A DNA stretch of 64,000 bases from a candidate division BRC1 bacterium HGW-BRC1-1 (GTDB lineage Bacteria > Sumerlaeota > Sumerlaeia > Sumerlaeales > Sumerlaeaceae): contig PHCB01000002.1 of NCBI GenBank assembly GCA_002842095.1, positions 1 to 64,000 of the forward strand. Reading direction: 5' to 3'. The translations under genes and the position numbers were made by a program. Positions 17,462 through 26,518 of this stretch are shown piece after piece; the first letter of the stretch is position 1; each line of letters opens with the position of its first letter. A model generated the notes under the pieces. The model searched no databases. It saw only the letters and a program-made list of their open reading frames with translations, and had not been told where the DNA came from.

Positions 17462-19279
17462 ATGCTCAACTACAGCAACTCTCTCGGCCCGGCAGTTCGC
17501 ATCGGGGTGCTTCAGCATCAACAGGAGATGCGCTTGTCGTTGCGCGGCGCTTATCGGGTGATTTCGTCAGTGGACGAGCCTGAGATTGAAGCCGGTGCAG
17601 GAATCAGTTTCCAGTTCTCCATCGCTTCGGCGCAGCCGGCCAGGCTGCAATATCGTCTGGTTTTTCTGAAGGAGACCACGCCGGAACTGGCTGAGGCGGC
17701 TGAGTTGCCCTCGGATGATTTGGGCCCGCTTGTTACAGTTCGGCTGGGCTACACCCTCGGCACCGTGGCCAGCACGGTGGAGTATTGGCGCTGTTCGCGC
17801 CCGTTCGCCACGCAGAAAGAGGCCGAGGAGGCCCGCGCGGCGCTGCCCCAGAACGAGCGTATCAGCATTCTTGAGGAACGGCTTGACGAGCCTTCGGGCG
17901 AGATTAAAATGGTGTGGGCCGGCGGTGAGAAGGTCCTGCGCGATTGCGTCCGTTTCGAGCCCGTTAACGCCCAGACGGGGCGCGTGGTGGTGCACGATGT
18001 TATTGTGGGTGTGGGTTTCCACTGGCAGCACGAGGAGCGCCAACGGTTCCGGGGCGCCGTGGAAGTGCGCATCGATAACCGCGGCCTGCTGACCGGCGTC
18101 AACGAACTGGCCGCCGAGGAATATCTGTTTTCGGTTAACTCCAGCGAGATGATGAGCGTCATGCCCGAGGAACTTCTGAAGGCGCAAACCGTGGCGGCCC
18201 GCAACACGCTGTTCGCCACCATGGGCAAGCACCACTACTCGGACTCGTTCCACCTGTGTGCCGACGACCATTGCCAGTGCTACCGCGGTTCGTCGCGCGA
18301 GACGCCCGATTCGCGCCGCGTGACCCTGGCCACCGTGGGCGAGGTGCTGGTTTACGAGGGGCAGGTGTGCGACGCGCGCTACTCGAAGATGTGCGGCGGC
18401 ATCATGGAGAGTTTTGAGAGCGTGTGGAACGAGGATCCGCGGGGGTATCTGCCCGCCGGGGTGGACGCCCCCAAGGGGAGCGACGCCCACGCATGGTTCC
18501 CGGTGACGGAGGAATCGGCCCGCACGTACATCGACGCGCGCCCCGAGTGCTGGTGCAACACCACGGGCGACGACGTGCCGCCCTACCTGCGCTACAGCGC
18601 GCCCTATTTCCGCTGGGAGATGCGTTACCCGCGGGCGGAGGTGCAGGAGATGCTGACCCGCTATTTCGGGCGCGAAGTGGGTGAACTGCTGGAACTGGTG
18701 CCGCTGTCGCGGGGCGCATCGGGGCGCATCGAGTACCTGAACGTGCGCACCACGCAGGGCGAGTTTACGGTGGGAAAAGAGTATCAGATCCGAAAGATGC
18801 TGGCGAAGAAGTTCCTGTATAGCTCGTGCTTTGTGGCCGACTACGAGCGCGCCAAGGATGGCAGTGTGGAACTGCTGATCCTGAAAGGCGGCGGCTGGGG
18901 CCACGGCGCGGGGCTGTGTCAGGTGGGCGCCACCATGATGGCCTACAAAGGCCGCGGCTATAAGGAGATTCTCGATCACTACTACCCGTTCACCCAGGTC
19001 GTATCGCCCGGCACCCCGCTGCCCCCGGCGCGGGCGGATGTGGTAATCAACCACGTGGAAAGTCGCGTGGGAGAACAGTGCTACGAGTACTACAACTGCT
19101 ACGCCGTAGCCGACTGCCCGGTCTACCTCGACCGCGTGAGATTCGAAGCCGGTGCCGAGGCAGAAGACGGCATAGGCTTCGCCCAACCCGCCGGTGCCCC
19201 GGGAGTAGACCTCGAAAAACTGGAAATCCCCTGCGAATTCATAACCTTCACCGGCGCAAAGGGCAAAGCGAAGGGGTAG
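17462..19279 (+). CDS. SpoIID/LytB-domain protein
   Basis: The product has about 605 residues from the ATG at 17462. SpoIID-family proteins bind or cleave glycan strands of peptidoglycan. The signature is seen as EEYLFSVNSSEM near the domain start, the catalytic-type Glu context in MPEELLKAQTVAARN, and LKGGGWGHGAGLCQVGA near the end. A Cys-rich insert (CADDHCQC, then PECWC) sits inside the domain and may bind metal or form disulfides. The N-terminal ~200 residues are beta-rich and unassigned. No signal peptide is visible, which is odd for an enzyme of the cell wall. There is no other sporulation gene nearby, so a role in spores is not implied. The C-terminal ~60 residues contain further Cys and acidic residues. 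Confidence 0.8.
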   Translation: MLNYSNSLGPAVRIGVLQHQQEMRLSLRGAYRVISSVDEPEIEAGAGISFQFSIASAQPARLQYRLVFLKETTPELAEAAELPSDDLGPLVTVRLGYTLGTVASTVEYWRCSRPFATQKEAEEARAALPQNERISILEERLDEPSGEIKMVWAGGEKVLRDCVRFEPVNAQTGRVVVHDVIVGVGFHWQHEERQRFRGAVEVRIDNRGLLTGVNELAAEEYLFSVNSSEMMSVMPEELLKAQTVAARNTLFATMGKHHYSDSFHLCADDHCQCYRGSSRETPDSRRVTLATVGEVLVYEGQVCDARYSKMCGGIMESFESVWNEDPRGYLPAGVDAPKGSDAHAWFPVTEESARTYIDARPECWCNTTGDDVPPYLRYSAPYFRWEMRYPRAEVQEMLTRYFGREVGELLELVPLSRGASGRIEYLNVRTTQGEFTVGKEYQIRKMLAKKFLYSSCFVADYERAKDGSVELLILKGGGWGHGAGLCQVGATMMAYKGRGYKEILDHYYPFTQVVSPGTPLPPARADVVINHVESRVGEQCYEYYNCYAVADCPVYLDRVRFEAGAEAEDGIGFAQPAGAPGVDLEKLEIPCEFITFTGAKGKAKG

Positions 19280-19320
19280 GGACAGAAAGTTTTACAGAGG
19301 TAAAGATTCGGGGTCCTTCT

Positions 19321-19384
19321 ATCTGCGCAAATCTGCGTCATCTGCGGAAAACAATAAACCACAGATGACACAGATTACGCAGAT
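19321..19384. repeat. Long imperfect inverted repeat of TCTGCG units, copy 1
   Basis: Arms of about 27 and 26 nt made of ATCTGCG/CGCAGAT-type units flank an 11-nt A-rich loop at 19348-19358. It lies between convergent genes (stops at 19279 and 19424), so it may act as a bidirectional terminator or barrier. A close relative is at 23736-23799, and a single arm is at 59725-59751. Confidence 0.75.
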
Positions 19385-19423
19385 AAGAATGTGACTGGTT
19401 CAAGCTTTAGCGGTCCGTCCAAT

Positions 19424-21385
19424 TTATATCGGATAAAGGAACCAGTTGTTGGTTTCGTCGGTTTCGGGGGTCAGGTCGGTTGAGTCGGCGATTACGCCTA
19501 TTACCCACGATCCGTTGGGGATGTTGCCTGTTATGGTTATGTTGGTGGATGCACCGGTTCCCATTCTGGTGGAACGGGTGCCGCCTCCTATTTGTCCGTG
19601 AGGCGTGAACGCCCCGGTTTGTGGATCAACCAGCCCGTAAAATGCTTCGGTCCAGAATGCGGTAGAAATCCCTGTTCCTGCGTTTTTAATGGTTCCGGTT
19701 ACAGTTATCAGGTTGTTCGCGCCTCTGGTTATTACATGGCTCTCCCATCTGAGGTTGGCTTTGGGCGTTGCCGGATTTTTCAAAATGACACGCCCGGGGA
19801 GTCGATAAAGGTTGTCGCCGTTGGCGCCATACGGATTTGAGTCGCCCGGATTATCGGCAACGCCACAGCGGTTAATGACGCCGACTACGGAATAGATACC
19901 ATCGGGGATTGCCTCAAAATACAAGGGTATGGTATAGGGCGATGTTGAATTTGCGGGAATAGATATCTTCTTTGATTCAAACAGTGGAACTCCGGATCTG
20001 ATCGTGCTCAATCCGCCCGTCTCAGATGCGAAAAACTCAATCCATACCCAATCGGAAGTAACTGAACTTCTGTTGATGACGTTGAAGGAGACTGTCACGG
20101 TTCCGGCGGGGTCAAGCTCCGTGGGTGCAAGTTTTTCGGCTGCGATGGAAGCATTCAGAATACCCAGGTCCAGGTTCGTTCCACAAGCGGGGGGAAGAAA
20201 TCCGTTGTATTTCCAGTTGTCGCGTTCCTCCGTTTCGGGGATCACGTCCGTGGAATCGGCCATGATGGCCAGCGTGGTGCGGAGTGGGGCGGTTCCTGTT
20301 TGCGAATAATTATAGACCCCATTGGGGGCCAGCGCGCCCACTTTTACGCCGCCGGCGATATAGCCCTCCTGCGTAAAATTGCCTTCTGCGCTGAGTGAGC
20401 CGTAGGCGGTTTCTATCCAGAAGCCGTAAGCGGGCGTTGCGCTGGAGCCGGTGTTGCGCACGGTACCGGTCACGGAGATCGCTGTGCCATTGCGCGTGAA
20501 AGTCGGATTCTGCAGCACAAGGTTGCTGATGGGCGTTTGGGTGTTGCGCACTCGCAGGCGTTTCCCTGCCAGGGGAGCCCAGTTGTCCGCATAATTGGAT
20601 TCTGTCGGCCCCCCGGTGCCGGGACGGTTGGCGAACCCGACGATGGTATAAATCCCATCGGGAAGCCAGTTGAGAGTCTGGCTCGGGGTGGCCGTCTGTG
20701 TACCCTGCGTAAATCCGTTCAGCACGTGGGAATTGGTGATGGTGCCGCCGAAACGCGAGAGAGTGAAGCCACCGGTTTTGGATGCGAACAACTCCAGCCA
20801 CACTGGCTTCGTCGTAGTTACTCCCTTAATTCTCCATGAGGAGAGGGCCAATGGGCTGCCCGGCTGGGCGGGGTCAGGAGCGGCGGGATTAAAATCAACC
20901 GCCTCCAGTTTGAAGTTGTCGTTCCTCAGATCCCAGGAGAGGCTGATGTCACCAGAGGCAGGCCAAATTCCAGCCACCGCAATTTTATAGTTGGTGCCGG
21001 CTACCACATCGAACGACACAGAAGACTGGGTCCCGCAGAAATCGTTATTGGATGCGACCTTTACAAGGGTTGATATTGTGTTGCCTGTGTAAGCGGCCAG
21101 CAAAGTGTCAAAACTGCTGCCGCATGTACTGAACGTGACCTGGCCGGCACCGGGGGCTGTCCATTGCCACCAGACTGATTTGCCCTGGATTATTCCAGCG
21201 ACATGCTGTACCTCACCTGTCTCGAGCGTCGCATCTACGTTCGTTGCATCAACGTTTCCGGAGGAATCGGAGATGGTTATCCGATTTATAAAATAATCGT
21301 TAGCAGGGGGAGACGCTTGCGCCATTGAGGCGCCGAGCAACAAGATGGAGAATAAAGCTATCAGCCTCTTCGCAACCGTTCGCAT
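19424..21385 (-). CDS. Secreted protein with PPC-like and CARDB-like repeats, copy B
   Basis: The product has about 653 residues from the ATG at 21385 (AAAGGTGG just upstream) and a signal peptide ending QAS. The N-terminal ~140 residues resemble a bacterial pre-peptidase C-terminal (PPC) domain: CGSSFDTLLAAYTG, then a V-x-x-GTNYKIAVAG strand. Four CARDB-like Ig-fold repeats follow (from about 160, 290, 405 and 545), each with a G-I-Y-x-[IV]-V-G or ADSTD-[VL]-x-PETEE-x-[DN]NW signature. No catalytic domain is visible, so adhesion or scaffolding is likely. It is a tandem duplicate of the gene at 21551-23521. The end, NNWFLYPI, is the last CARDB signature plus a few residues. Confidence 0.75.
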   Translation of the reverse strand: MRTVAKRLIALFSILLLGASMAQASPPANDYFINRITISDSSGNVDATNVDATLETGEVQHVAGIIQGKSVWWQWTAPGAGQVTFSTCGSSFDTLLAAYTGNTISTLVKVASNNDFCGTQSSVSFDVVAGTNYKIAVAGIWPASGDISLSWDLRNDNFKLEAVDFNPAAPDPAQPGSPLALSSWRIKGVTTTKPVWLELFASKTGGFTLSRFGGTITNSHVLNGFTQGTQTATPSQTLNWLPDGIYTIVGFANRPGTGGPTESNYADNWAPLAGKRLRVRNTQTPISNLVLQNPTFTRNGTAISVTGTVRNTGSSATPAYGFWIETAYGSLSAEGNFTQEGYIAGGVKVGALAPNGVYNYSQTGTAPLRTTLAIMADSTDVIPETEERDNWKYNGFLPPACGTNLDLGILNASIAAEKLAPTELDPAGTVTVSFNVINRSSVTSDWVWIEFFASETGGLSTIRSGVPLFESKKISIPANSTSPYTIPLYFEAIPDGIYSVVGVINRCGVADNPGDSNPYGANGDNLYRLPGRVILKNPATPKANLRWESHVITRGANNLITVTGTIKNAGTGISTAFWTEAFYGLVDPQTGAFTPHGQIGGGTRSTRMGTGASTNITITGNIPNGSWVIGVIADSTDLTPETDETNNWFLYPI

Positions 21386-21550
21386 CACAACCACCTTTTT
21401 TCCGACTGAATTCGCACCAGTTCACCTGCGCTTTTGGTACGCTATATCCGTGGTAAAGATGATGTTTTGTGTCTTGGCTGAAGTCAAACAAGTAATTGAA
21501 AGCGGACTGATTTGGTCGGTATTTTCGAGCCCGTAAGTTTGCCTGCGACA

Positions 21551-23521
21551 TTAATCATTACTGCTAATTACCCAGTTGTTGGTTTCGTCTGTTTCGGGTG
21601 TCAGGTCTGTAGAGTCTGCGATGAAACCGATTGCCCAATTCCCCGTGGGGACGGCGCCTTCAATTTGCACCGAGGTTGTTGCACCGGCGGTTAATTGACT
21701 GGTGTATACACCGCCGCCGATCTGACCGTGGGGTGTGAATGCCCCGGTCAGAGGATCAACGAGGCCGTAAAATGCTTCTGACCAAAATGCGCCTGTAGGC
21801 CCTGCTCCCGTGTTTTTTACAGTAGCATTCACGCTAACCTTATTTGGCAATCGGTTTGTTCCGTAACCCAGTACATCGAGGTCGCTTGTGGCAACGGCGT
21901 CATTTTTCAGAACGATACGGCCCGGGATTCTGAGCAGATTATACCCTCCGTTCCCGAAGGGTATTGTGTCGCCCGGATTGTCGGCCACTCCACAGCGATT
22001 TACAATCGCCACTACGGAATAAATACCGTCGGGAATACGTTCGAAGCCAAAGTCCATCGAGTAAGACTGCGTTCTGTTGGGTCCAATGCTGACCTTTTGA
22101 GATTGAAGAAGAGGAACTCCGGAGCGAAGCGTGCTTAAGCCCCCAGTCTGGGATGCAAAAAACTCAATCCACATCATGCCAGACGAAACAGGACTTCTGT
22201 TGATAAGGGTAAAATTCACTTTCAATTTATCGGATGGGCTGAGTTCCGTTGGGGCGAGTTGCGTTCCCAAAATGGATGCACTTACGATGCCGACGTCCAG
22301 GTTTGTTCCACAAGCAGATGGAGTGTTTCCGCTAAAGTGCCAGTTGTCTCGTTCCTCTGTCTCGGGCACAAGGTCGGTTGAATCGGCCATTATCGCCAGG
22401 GCGGTGTTAGTGGGGGCTGTTCCGGTTTGGGAATAACTAAATGTTGCGTTGGGCGCAAGACGTCCCACCTTGACGCCCCCGCCTATATAACCAGCGGGGA
22501 TAAAATTCCCTTCAGCGCTTAAAGACCCGTAGGCCGTCTCAATCCAGAAGCCGTAATCGGGCGTAGCAGAGGGTCCATTATTTTTAACGGTTCCTGTTAC
22601 GGTTACGGCGCTCCCATTACGAGCATAGGTTGGGTTTTGGAGCACGATGTTACTATTGGCTGCCTGGGTATTGCGTACCCTCAAACGTTTCCCTGCTAAC
22701 GGGGCCCAGTTGTCGGAGTATCTGTATTCTGTGGGCCCACCTGTTCCCGGTCGGTTGGCAAACCCTACAATGGTGTAAATGCCATCTGGCAGCCAATTGA
22801 GAGTTTGGGGAAGAGTGAAAGTATAGACGCCGCCTCCAAAGCCGTTGAGGGCCTGAGAATTCGTAACGGTGCCACCAAAACGTGACAGTGTGAATCCACC
22901 GTTATTGGATGCAAAAAATTCCGGCCAGATCGGTTTGTCTGTGCTCGGCCCTTTAACTTTCCATGTTGCTGAGGTTAGCAAAGTGCCGGGTTGTGCTGAA
23001 GCGGGGGCCGCGGGGCTGAAATCAAGCGACATCAAATCGATATTATCGCTTTCGAAAGTCCAATTAAGAACAATGGCTCCGGTTGATTGGTTGAAAGCGG
23101 CAACGGCGATTTTATAAGTAGTGTTGGGAACTGTATTGAATGTAACCGCACTTTGGGCCGGAGAACATGCATCATCGCTCGAGGCAATCTTGATCAGGGT
23201 TGCAAGTGTATTGCCTGTGTAAACGGCAAGCACGGTATCAAAATTACTGCCGCAGGTTGTAATGGTCATCTTGCCTAAGTCTGGACAGTACCAAGACCAC
23301 CAGACTGAAGCCCCTGAGCCGCTGCCTGTGTAGTGTATGGGCTCTCCCGCTTCGCGAGTCGCCTCCACGTTCGTGGCATCCAGTTGTCCGGAAGAGCCAA
23401 CAAGCGCAACCCGACTGGCAAACATATCATTGACAGGGGCCGCGGCCTGAGCCAGCGAGGCTGTGAGCAGAAAAAAAGAGAGCAAGGCTAAAGGTAGACA
23501 CGCAAATTTTTGCATCATCAT
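21551..23521 (-). CDS. Secreted protein with PPC-like and CARDB-like repeats, copy A
   Basis: The 656-residue product has the same architecture and length as its downstream neighbour at 19424-21385: signal peptide (ending AQA-A), a PPC-like domain with CGSNFDTVLAVYTG, then four CARDB-like repeats ending NNWVISSND. The two proteins align without large gaps and look well over half identical. They are separated by 165 nt, indicating a tandem gene duplication. Three consecutive Met codons make the exact start uncertain. Similar proteins are typically surface or secreted adhesins; no enzyme motif is seen. Confidence 0.75.
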   Translation of the reverse strand: MMMQKFACLPLALLSFFLLTASLAQAAAPVNDMFASRVALVGSSGQLDATNVEATREAGEPIHYTGSGSGASVWWSWYCPDLGKMTITTCGSNFDTVLAVYTGNTLATLIKIASSDDACSPAQSAVTFNTVPNTTYKIAVAAFNQSTGAIVLNWTFESDNIDLMSLDFSPAAPASAQPGTLLTSATWKVKGPSTDKPIWPEFFASNNGGFTLSRFGGTVTNSQALNGFGGGVYTFTLPQTLNWLPDGIYTIVGFANRPGTGGPTEYRYSDNWAPLAGKRLRVRNTQAANSNIVLQNPTYARNGSAVTVTGTVKNNGPSATPDYGFWIETAYGSLSAEGNFIPAGYIGGGVKVGRLAPNATFSYSQTGTAPTNTALAIMADSTDLVPETEERDNWHFSGNTPSACGTNLDVGIVSASILGTQLAPTELSPSDKLKVNFTLINRSPVSSGMMWIEFFASQTGGLSTLRSGVPLLQSQKVSIGPNRTQSYSMDFGFERIPDGIYSVVAIVNRCGVADNPGDTIPFGNGGYNLLRIPGRIVLKNDAVATSDLDVLGYGTNRLPNKVSVNATVKNTGAGPTGAFWSEAFYGLVDPLTGAFTPHGQIGGGVYTSQLTAGATTSVQIEGAVPTGNWAIGFIADSTDLTPETDETNNWVISSND

Positions 23522-23735
23522 CCGCCATTTCCGGCACGCCGTGCTCCCCTTGGAATTTGCATCAAGGAAGCTTTAGTCCGTGCCTTAACTGCGACGTTTT
23601 AACATTTATTCCGCGGATAAAACGATCTTGGGTGGATGTCGCGAAGTCAAACAATTAATTGAAAGCAGACTGATTCGGTTCGGTTTATGGGGTGAGCGCC
23701 GCTGATGTTGAAGGGAAAATAATCCGAGCATTGTT

Positions 23736-23799
23736 ATCTGCGAAATTCTGCGCCATCTGCGGTTGATTGCTTTCCGCTGATGCGCAGATTTACGCAGAT
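23736..23799. repeat. Long imperfect inverted repeat of TCTGCG units, copy 2
   Basis: Arms at 23736-23762 and 23774-23799 flank an 11-nt loop, built from the same ATCTGCG units as copy 1. It lies between the stop of cysS (23808) and the start of the CARDB-like gene (23521), on the 3' side of cysS. Confidence 0.75.
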
Positions 23800-23807
23800 A
23801 TTCTTGG

Positions 23808-25280
23808 TCAGTCCCTTAGCCAGATTGTCCCGGTGGGGTGGTCTTGCAGGCGGATGTTCATGGCGGCGAGTTGGTCGCGGATGTGGTCGGCGAGGGCGAA
23901 TTGTTTGGCGGATTTCGCCATGGCGCGGGCCTCGATGAGGAGGTCGATCAGCTTGCCCATCTGGTCGGTGTCGCCGCCGGTCGCGTTTGCGTCGGTGCCG
24001 GCCGCTTCGTTTCCGGCGTTGAAGATCAGCGCATCCAGTCCCAGCGGTTCCAGCATGCTGTGGATGACGGCGGCCAGCGCGGCACAGGTGCGGCGTGCGG
24101 CGGCGGCTTCTTCGGGTGCGCCGGAACTCATGCCCTTGCGGGCTTCGTTCAAGGTCGCGACGGTTTCGAAGATCACGCCGATGGCGCGCTGGGTGTTGAA
24201 GTCGTCGTCCATGCCCGTCGTGAATGCGTCGAGCGCGGCGTCGGCCTGTTGTTTTTCCGTCGTGCCGGGGGCGGGGGAATTGCTGCCCAGCAACTTCTCG
24301 GCGGTTTGCACCGCTTCGCGGATGCGTGCGATGGCGGCGGAAGCTTCTTTCAGGGCGGTTTCGCTGTAGTCGATGGGGTGGCGATAGTGCGCCGAGATGA
24401 GGGCGAAACGCACCGATGCGGCGGGGTACTTTTCCAGCACCTCGTTGATAGTGAAAAAGTTGCCGAGGGACTTCGACATTTTTTCCGCGTCGCGGGTTAC
24501 GAAACCGTTGTGCAGCCAGTAGCGCACGAACTCGTGGCCGGTGGCGCCTTCGCTTTGGGCGCGCTCGTTTTCGTGGTGGGGAAATACGAGATCGATTCCG
24601 CCGGAGTGGATGTCGATGGTCTCACCCAGATGGTGCATGCTCATGGCCGAGCATTCGATGTGCCAGCCGGGGCGGCCGGGGCCCCAGGGGCTGTCCCAGC
24701 TTGGCTCGCCGGGTTTGGTGGCCTTCCACAGGGCGAAGTCCAGCGGGTCTTCCTTCTGGTCGGCGGTTACGTCCACGCGCGCGCCCTCCAGCAGGTCGTC
24801 CACGTTGCGGCCGGAGAGTTTGCCGTAGGAATCGAACGCGCGCACGCGATAGTAAACATCGCCGCCGCGGGCGTAGGCCAGGCCCTTCGCCTCAAGCTGC
24901 TGCACGAGGGCGATCATGTGGGGGATGTGGTCGGTGGCCTTGGGATGGATGTCGGCGCGCATGACGCCGAGGGCTTCGGCCATCTGGAAATAGTAATCCG
25001 TAAAGCGCTGGGCGAGGTGGTCCCACGCCTCGCCGCGTTCGGCGGAACGGTTGATGATCTTGTCGTCGATGTCCGTGAAATTTTGCGCGAACCGCACGTC
25101 GTAGCCGCGGAAGATCAGGTAGCGGCGCACGGTGTCCACCACCACAAAATTGCGCGCGTTGCCGATGTGGAAGTAGTCGTACACCGTCGGGCCGCAGTTG
25201 TACATGGTGACGGCGGGGGGGTGGAGGGGAGCGAAGTCTTCTTTGGTGCGCGTGGCCGTGTTGTAAATTTTCAAAGACAT
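23808..25280 (-). CDS. cysS: Cysteinyl-tRNA synthetase
   Basis: This class I aminoacyl-tRNA synthetase charges tRNA-Cys. At 490 residues it has the usual length. The HIGH motif is HIGN (38-41) and KMSKS is at 267-271. All four zinc ligands are present: Cys29, Cys210, His235 and Glu239. The C-terminal DALR-type anticodon-binding region is present (about 370-470). The downstream end borders the inverted repeat at 23736-23799. A small membrane-protein gene lies 23 nt upstream on the same strand and may be co-transcribed. A long ORF antisense to this gene is a shadow. Confidence 0.97.
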   Translation of the reverse strand: MSLKIYNTATRTKEDFAPLHPPAVTMYNCGPTVYDYFHIGNARNFVVVDTVRRYLIFRGYDVRFAQNFTDIDDKIINRSAERGEAWDHLAQRFTDYYFQMAEALGVMRADIHPKATDHIPHMIALVQQLEAKGLAYARGGDVYYRVRAFDSYGKLSGRNVDDLLEGARVDVTADQKEDPLDFALWKATKPGEPSWDSPWGPGRPGWHIECSAMSMHHLGETIDIHSGGIDLVFPHHENERAQSEGATGHEFVRYWLHNGFVTRDAEKMSKSLGNFFTINEVLEKYPAASVRFALISAHYRHPIDYSETALKEASAAIARIREAVQTAEKLLGSNSPAPGTTEKQQADAALDAFTTGMDDDFNTQRAIGVIFETVATLNEARKGMSSGAPEEAAAARRTCAALAAVIHSMLEPLGLDALIFNAGNEAAGTDANATGGDTDQMGKLIDLLIEARAMAKSAKQFALADHIRDQLAAMNIRLQDHPTGTIWLRD

Positions 25281-25303
25281 GGGTGTGTTGGTCGGGCTCC
25301 CGG

Positions 25304-25519
25304 TTAGTTATTCCAGAGGCAATATGAGCTGCCGATGGCGGCAACAATGGCGCCCCATCCGGTCCACCAAAACGCAACGGGCGCGCTGGGCGAGTCTGCC
25401 ATGAGGATGATGACGCACGCCAGCAGCAGCAGGATGGTGACGAGCACCATCAGAACCACGCGGGTGGGCGCGAAGGTGGCTTGTCCGCGCACCAGTTGTT
25501 TTTTATCGGAATTGGCCAT
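25304..25519 (-). CDS. Small two-helix membrane protein upstream of cysS
   Basis: The 71-residue product has two helices (about 20-41 and 48-66) and a short basic N-terminus. AGGAG lies about 10 nt before the ATG, supporting expression. It ends 23 nt before the cysS start on the same strand, so it is probably the first gene of a two-gene unit. No family is recognised. Confidence 0.6.
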   Translation of the reverse strand: MANSDKKQLVRGQATFAPTRVVLMVLVTILLLLACVIILMADSPSAPVAFWWTGWGAIVAAIGSSYCLWNN

Positions 25520-25771
25520 GGGGGTGAAGCTCCTCTGTGTTTGGGTTGAAGCGTGCAGGCGATGTCAACAAACCACGTTGGATGGTTGGCGTGTCAAGCC
25601 CTCACGTGATAAAAATTTGCGATGAGGTTCGTGGCTGCCTTGAAAGCAAAAAAAGGAAAAGGGCGACGCACCCCCGGTCCCCGCGAAGGGAACTGAGGCT
25701 GCACCGCCCGAAAAAAGCGTGGTGATCCGGCGTGGAGAAACAACTTTCGCGGCCCGAAGGAGGCCGCCAGC

Positions 25772-26059
25772 TCAGTAGCTGGAGCGCTGGTACAGGTCTG
25801 CGTCGCCGACGTAATCGTCGGTGCGCGGTTGCGATACTTTGCCGAACACGTTCCGCATTTTCGGACGTGAAACGAACCAGTGGATGGGACGCGTAACTAC
25901 AGTTTCGATGCCCTTGCCCACAGCATGGAAGGCATAGCCGGCGTAACGGATCGGATGATCCGAGTCGTCCGGATCATAGGACTCTGCCCGCACGGGGGAG
26001 GCGAAACTTGCGAGGCAGAGAGCAGCCCCGGCCACGAGTAGAATGCGTGTTGCTTTCAT
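25772..26059 (-). CDS. Small exported protein, unknown
   Basis: The 95-residue product has a clear signal peptide (about 1-25, ending VRA-E). The mature part of about 70 residues is basic and aromatic, with HPIRYAGYAFHAVGKGIETVVTRPIHW, and ends in YQRSSY. A GAAGGG ribosome site lies about 11 nt upstream. It is monocistronic, with about 150 nt before the tRNA-Ala gene on the other strand and 250 nt to the next minus-strand gene. The family is not recognised; the size and conserved amphipathic segment suggest a periplasmic or surface-associated protein. Confidence 0.6.
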   Translation of the reverse strand: MKATRILLVAGAALCLASFASPVRAESYDPDDSDHPIRYAGYAFHAVGKGIETVVTRPIHWFVSRPKMRNVFGKVSQPRTDDYVGDADLYQRSSY

Positions 26060-26212
26060 CAGACGGTAATCCCTTCAGCTTTACTGAGTCTCTTTTTTTG
26101 AGAAGATGGAGGGTGGAAGTAAAGCAAAAAATGGGTGGGGTCGGGTTGCGGTGAACGGCGTGAAAATAAAAGCGTGAGGAACGTGTAAACCGCCATGCCT
26201 CATTCCCAAAGT

Positions 26213-26288
26213 GGGGGCGTAGCTCAGCTGGGAGAGCATCAGGCTGGCAGTCTGAGGGTCAGGGGTTCGAGCCCCCTCGCCTCCACCA
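26213..26288 (+). tRNA. tRNA-Ala(GGC), CCA encoded
   Basis: All four arms fold. The acceptor is GGGGGCG with CGCCTCC (one G-T pair), the D-arm stem is GCTC/GAGC, the anticodon loop is CTGGCAG with anticodon GGC, and the T-arm is AGGGG-TTCGAGC-CCCCT. Discriminator A is at 26285 and CCA at 26286-26288. No integrase gene or attachment-site duplication is seen next to it. Confidence 0.96.
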
Positions 26289-26359
26289 CTTTTTTCCAAC
26301 TCTTACAGCGGTTCTTGGCGGGGGAGTTGCGCCGCATGGTCGGGGGCCTTACGTGATTT

Positions 26360-26458
26360 GGTGTGGAATGAAAGGCGCGATATCCGGGGGCAGTCCGCCC
26401 GTCTGTGGGCGTTGTACCGCGTGCGAATCATGTTGCTATATCGCGCCTTTATCACACC
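26360..26458. other. Large imperfect inverted repeat downstream of tRNA-Ala
   Basis: GGTGTG plus AAAGGCGCGATAT (26360-26383) is mirrored by ATATCGCGCCTTT plus CACACC (26438-26458) around a 54-nt GC-rich loop. It sits 60 nt before the start of the gene at 26519. It could be an mRNA leader structure or a small RNA, or a relic of an element bounded by inverted repeats. It is not followed by a T-run, so it is not a simple terminator. Confidence 0.6.
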
Positions 26459-26518
26459 TAATATACCGCTCGGGTAAACTGGGTGGTCTTATGTCGGACT
26501 TTATGCGAGGTGCTTGCG

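Noticed and set aside
17462-19279. Evidence of sporulation
   Set aside because: SpoIID-domain proteins are common in non-sporulating bacteria, and no other spore gene is in the window.
19424-19460. NNWFLYPI at the end of a CARDB-like protein considered as another copy of the W-x-[LVM]-[YF] tag
   Set aside because: NNW belongs to the CARDB repeat signature (PETDETNNW), the motif is not at the very end, and the paralogue ends NNWVISSND without it.
23838-25307. Long plus-strand ORF opposite cysS
   Set aside because: Its translation is Gly/Ala/Val-rich and full of antisense artefacts, with no ribosome site, and it lies entirely opposite a clear cysS.
26213-26288. tRNA-Ala as an attachment site for an integrated element
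   Set aside because: No integrase and no direct repeat of the tRNA 3' end were found in the following region.
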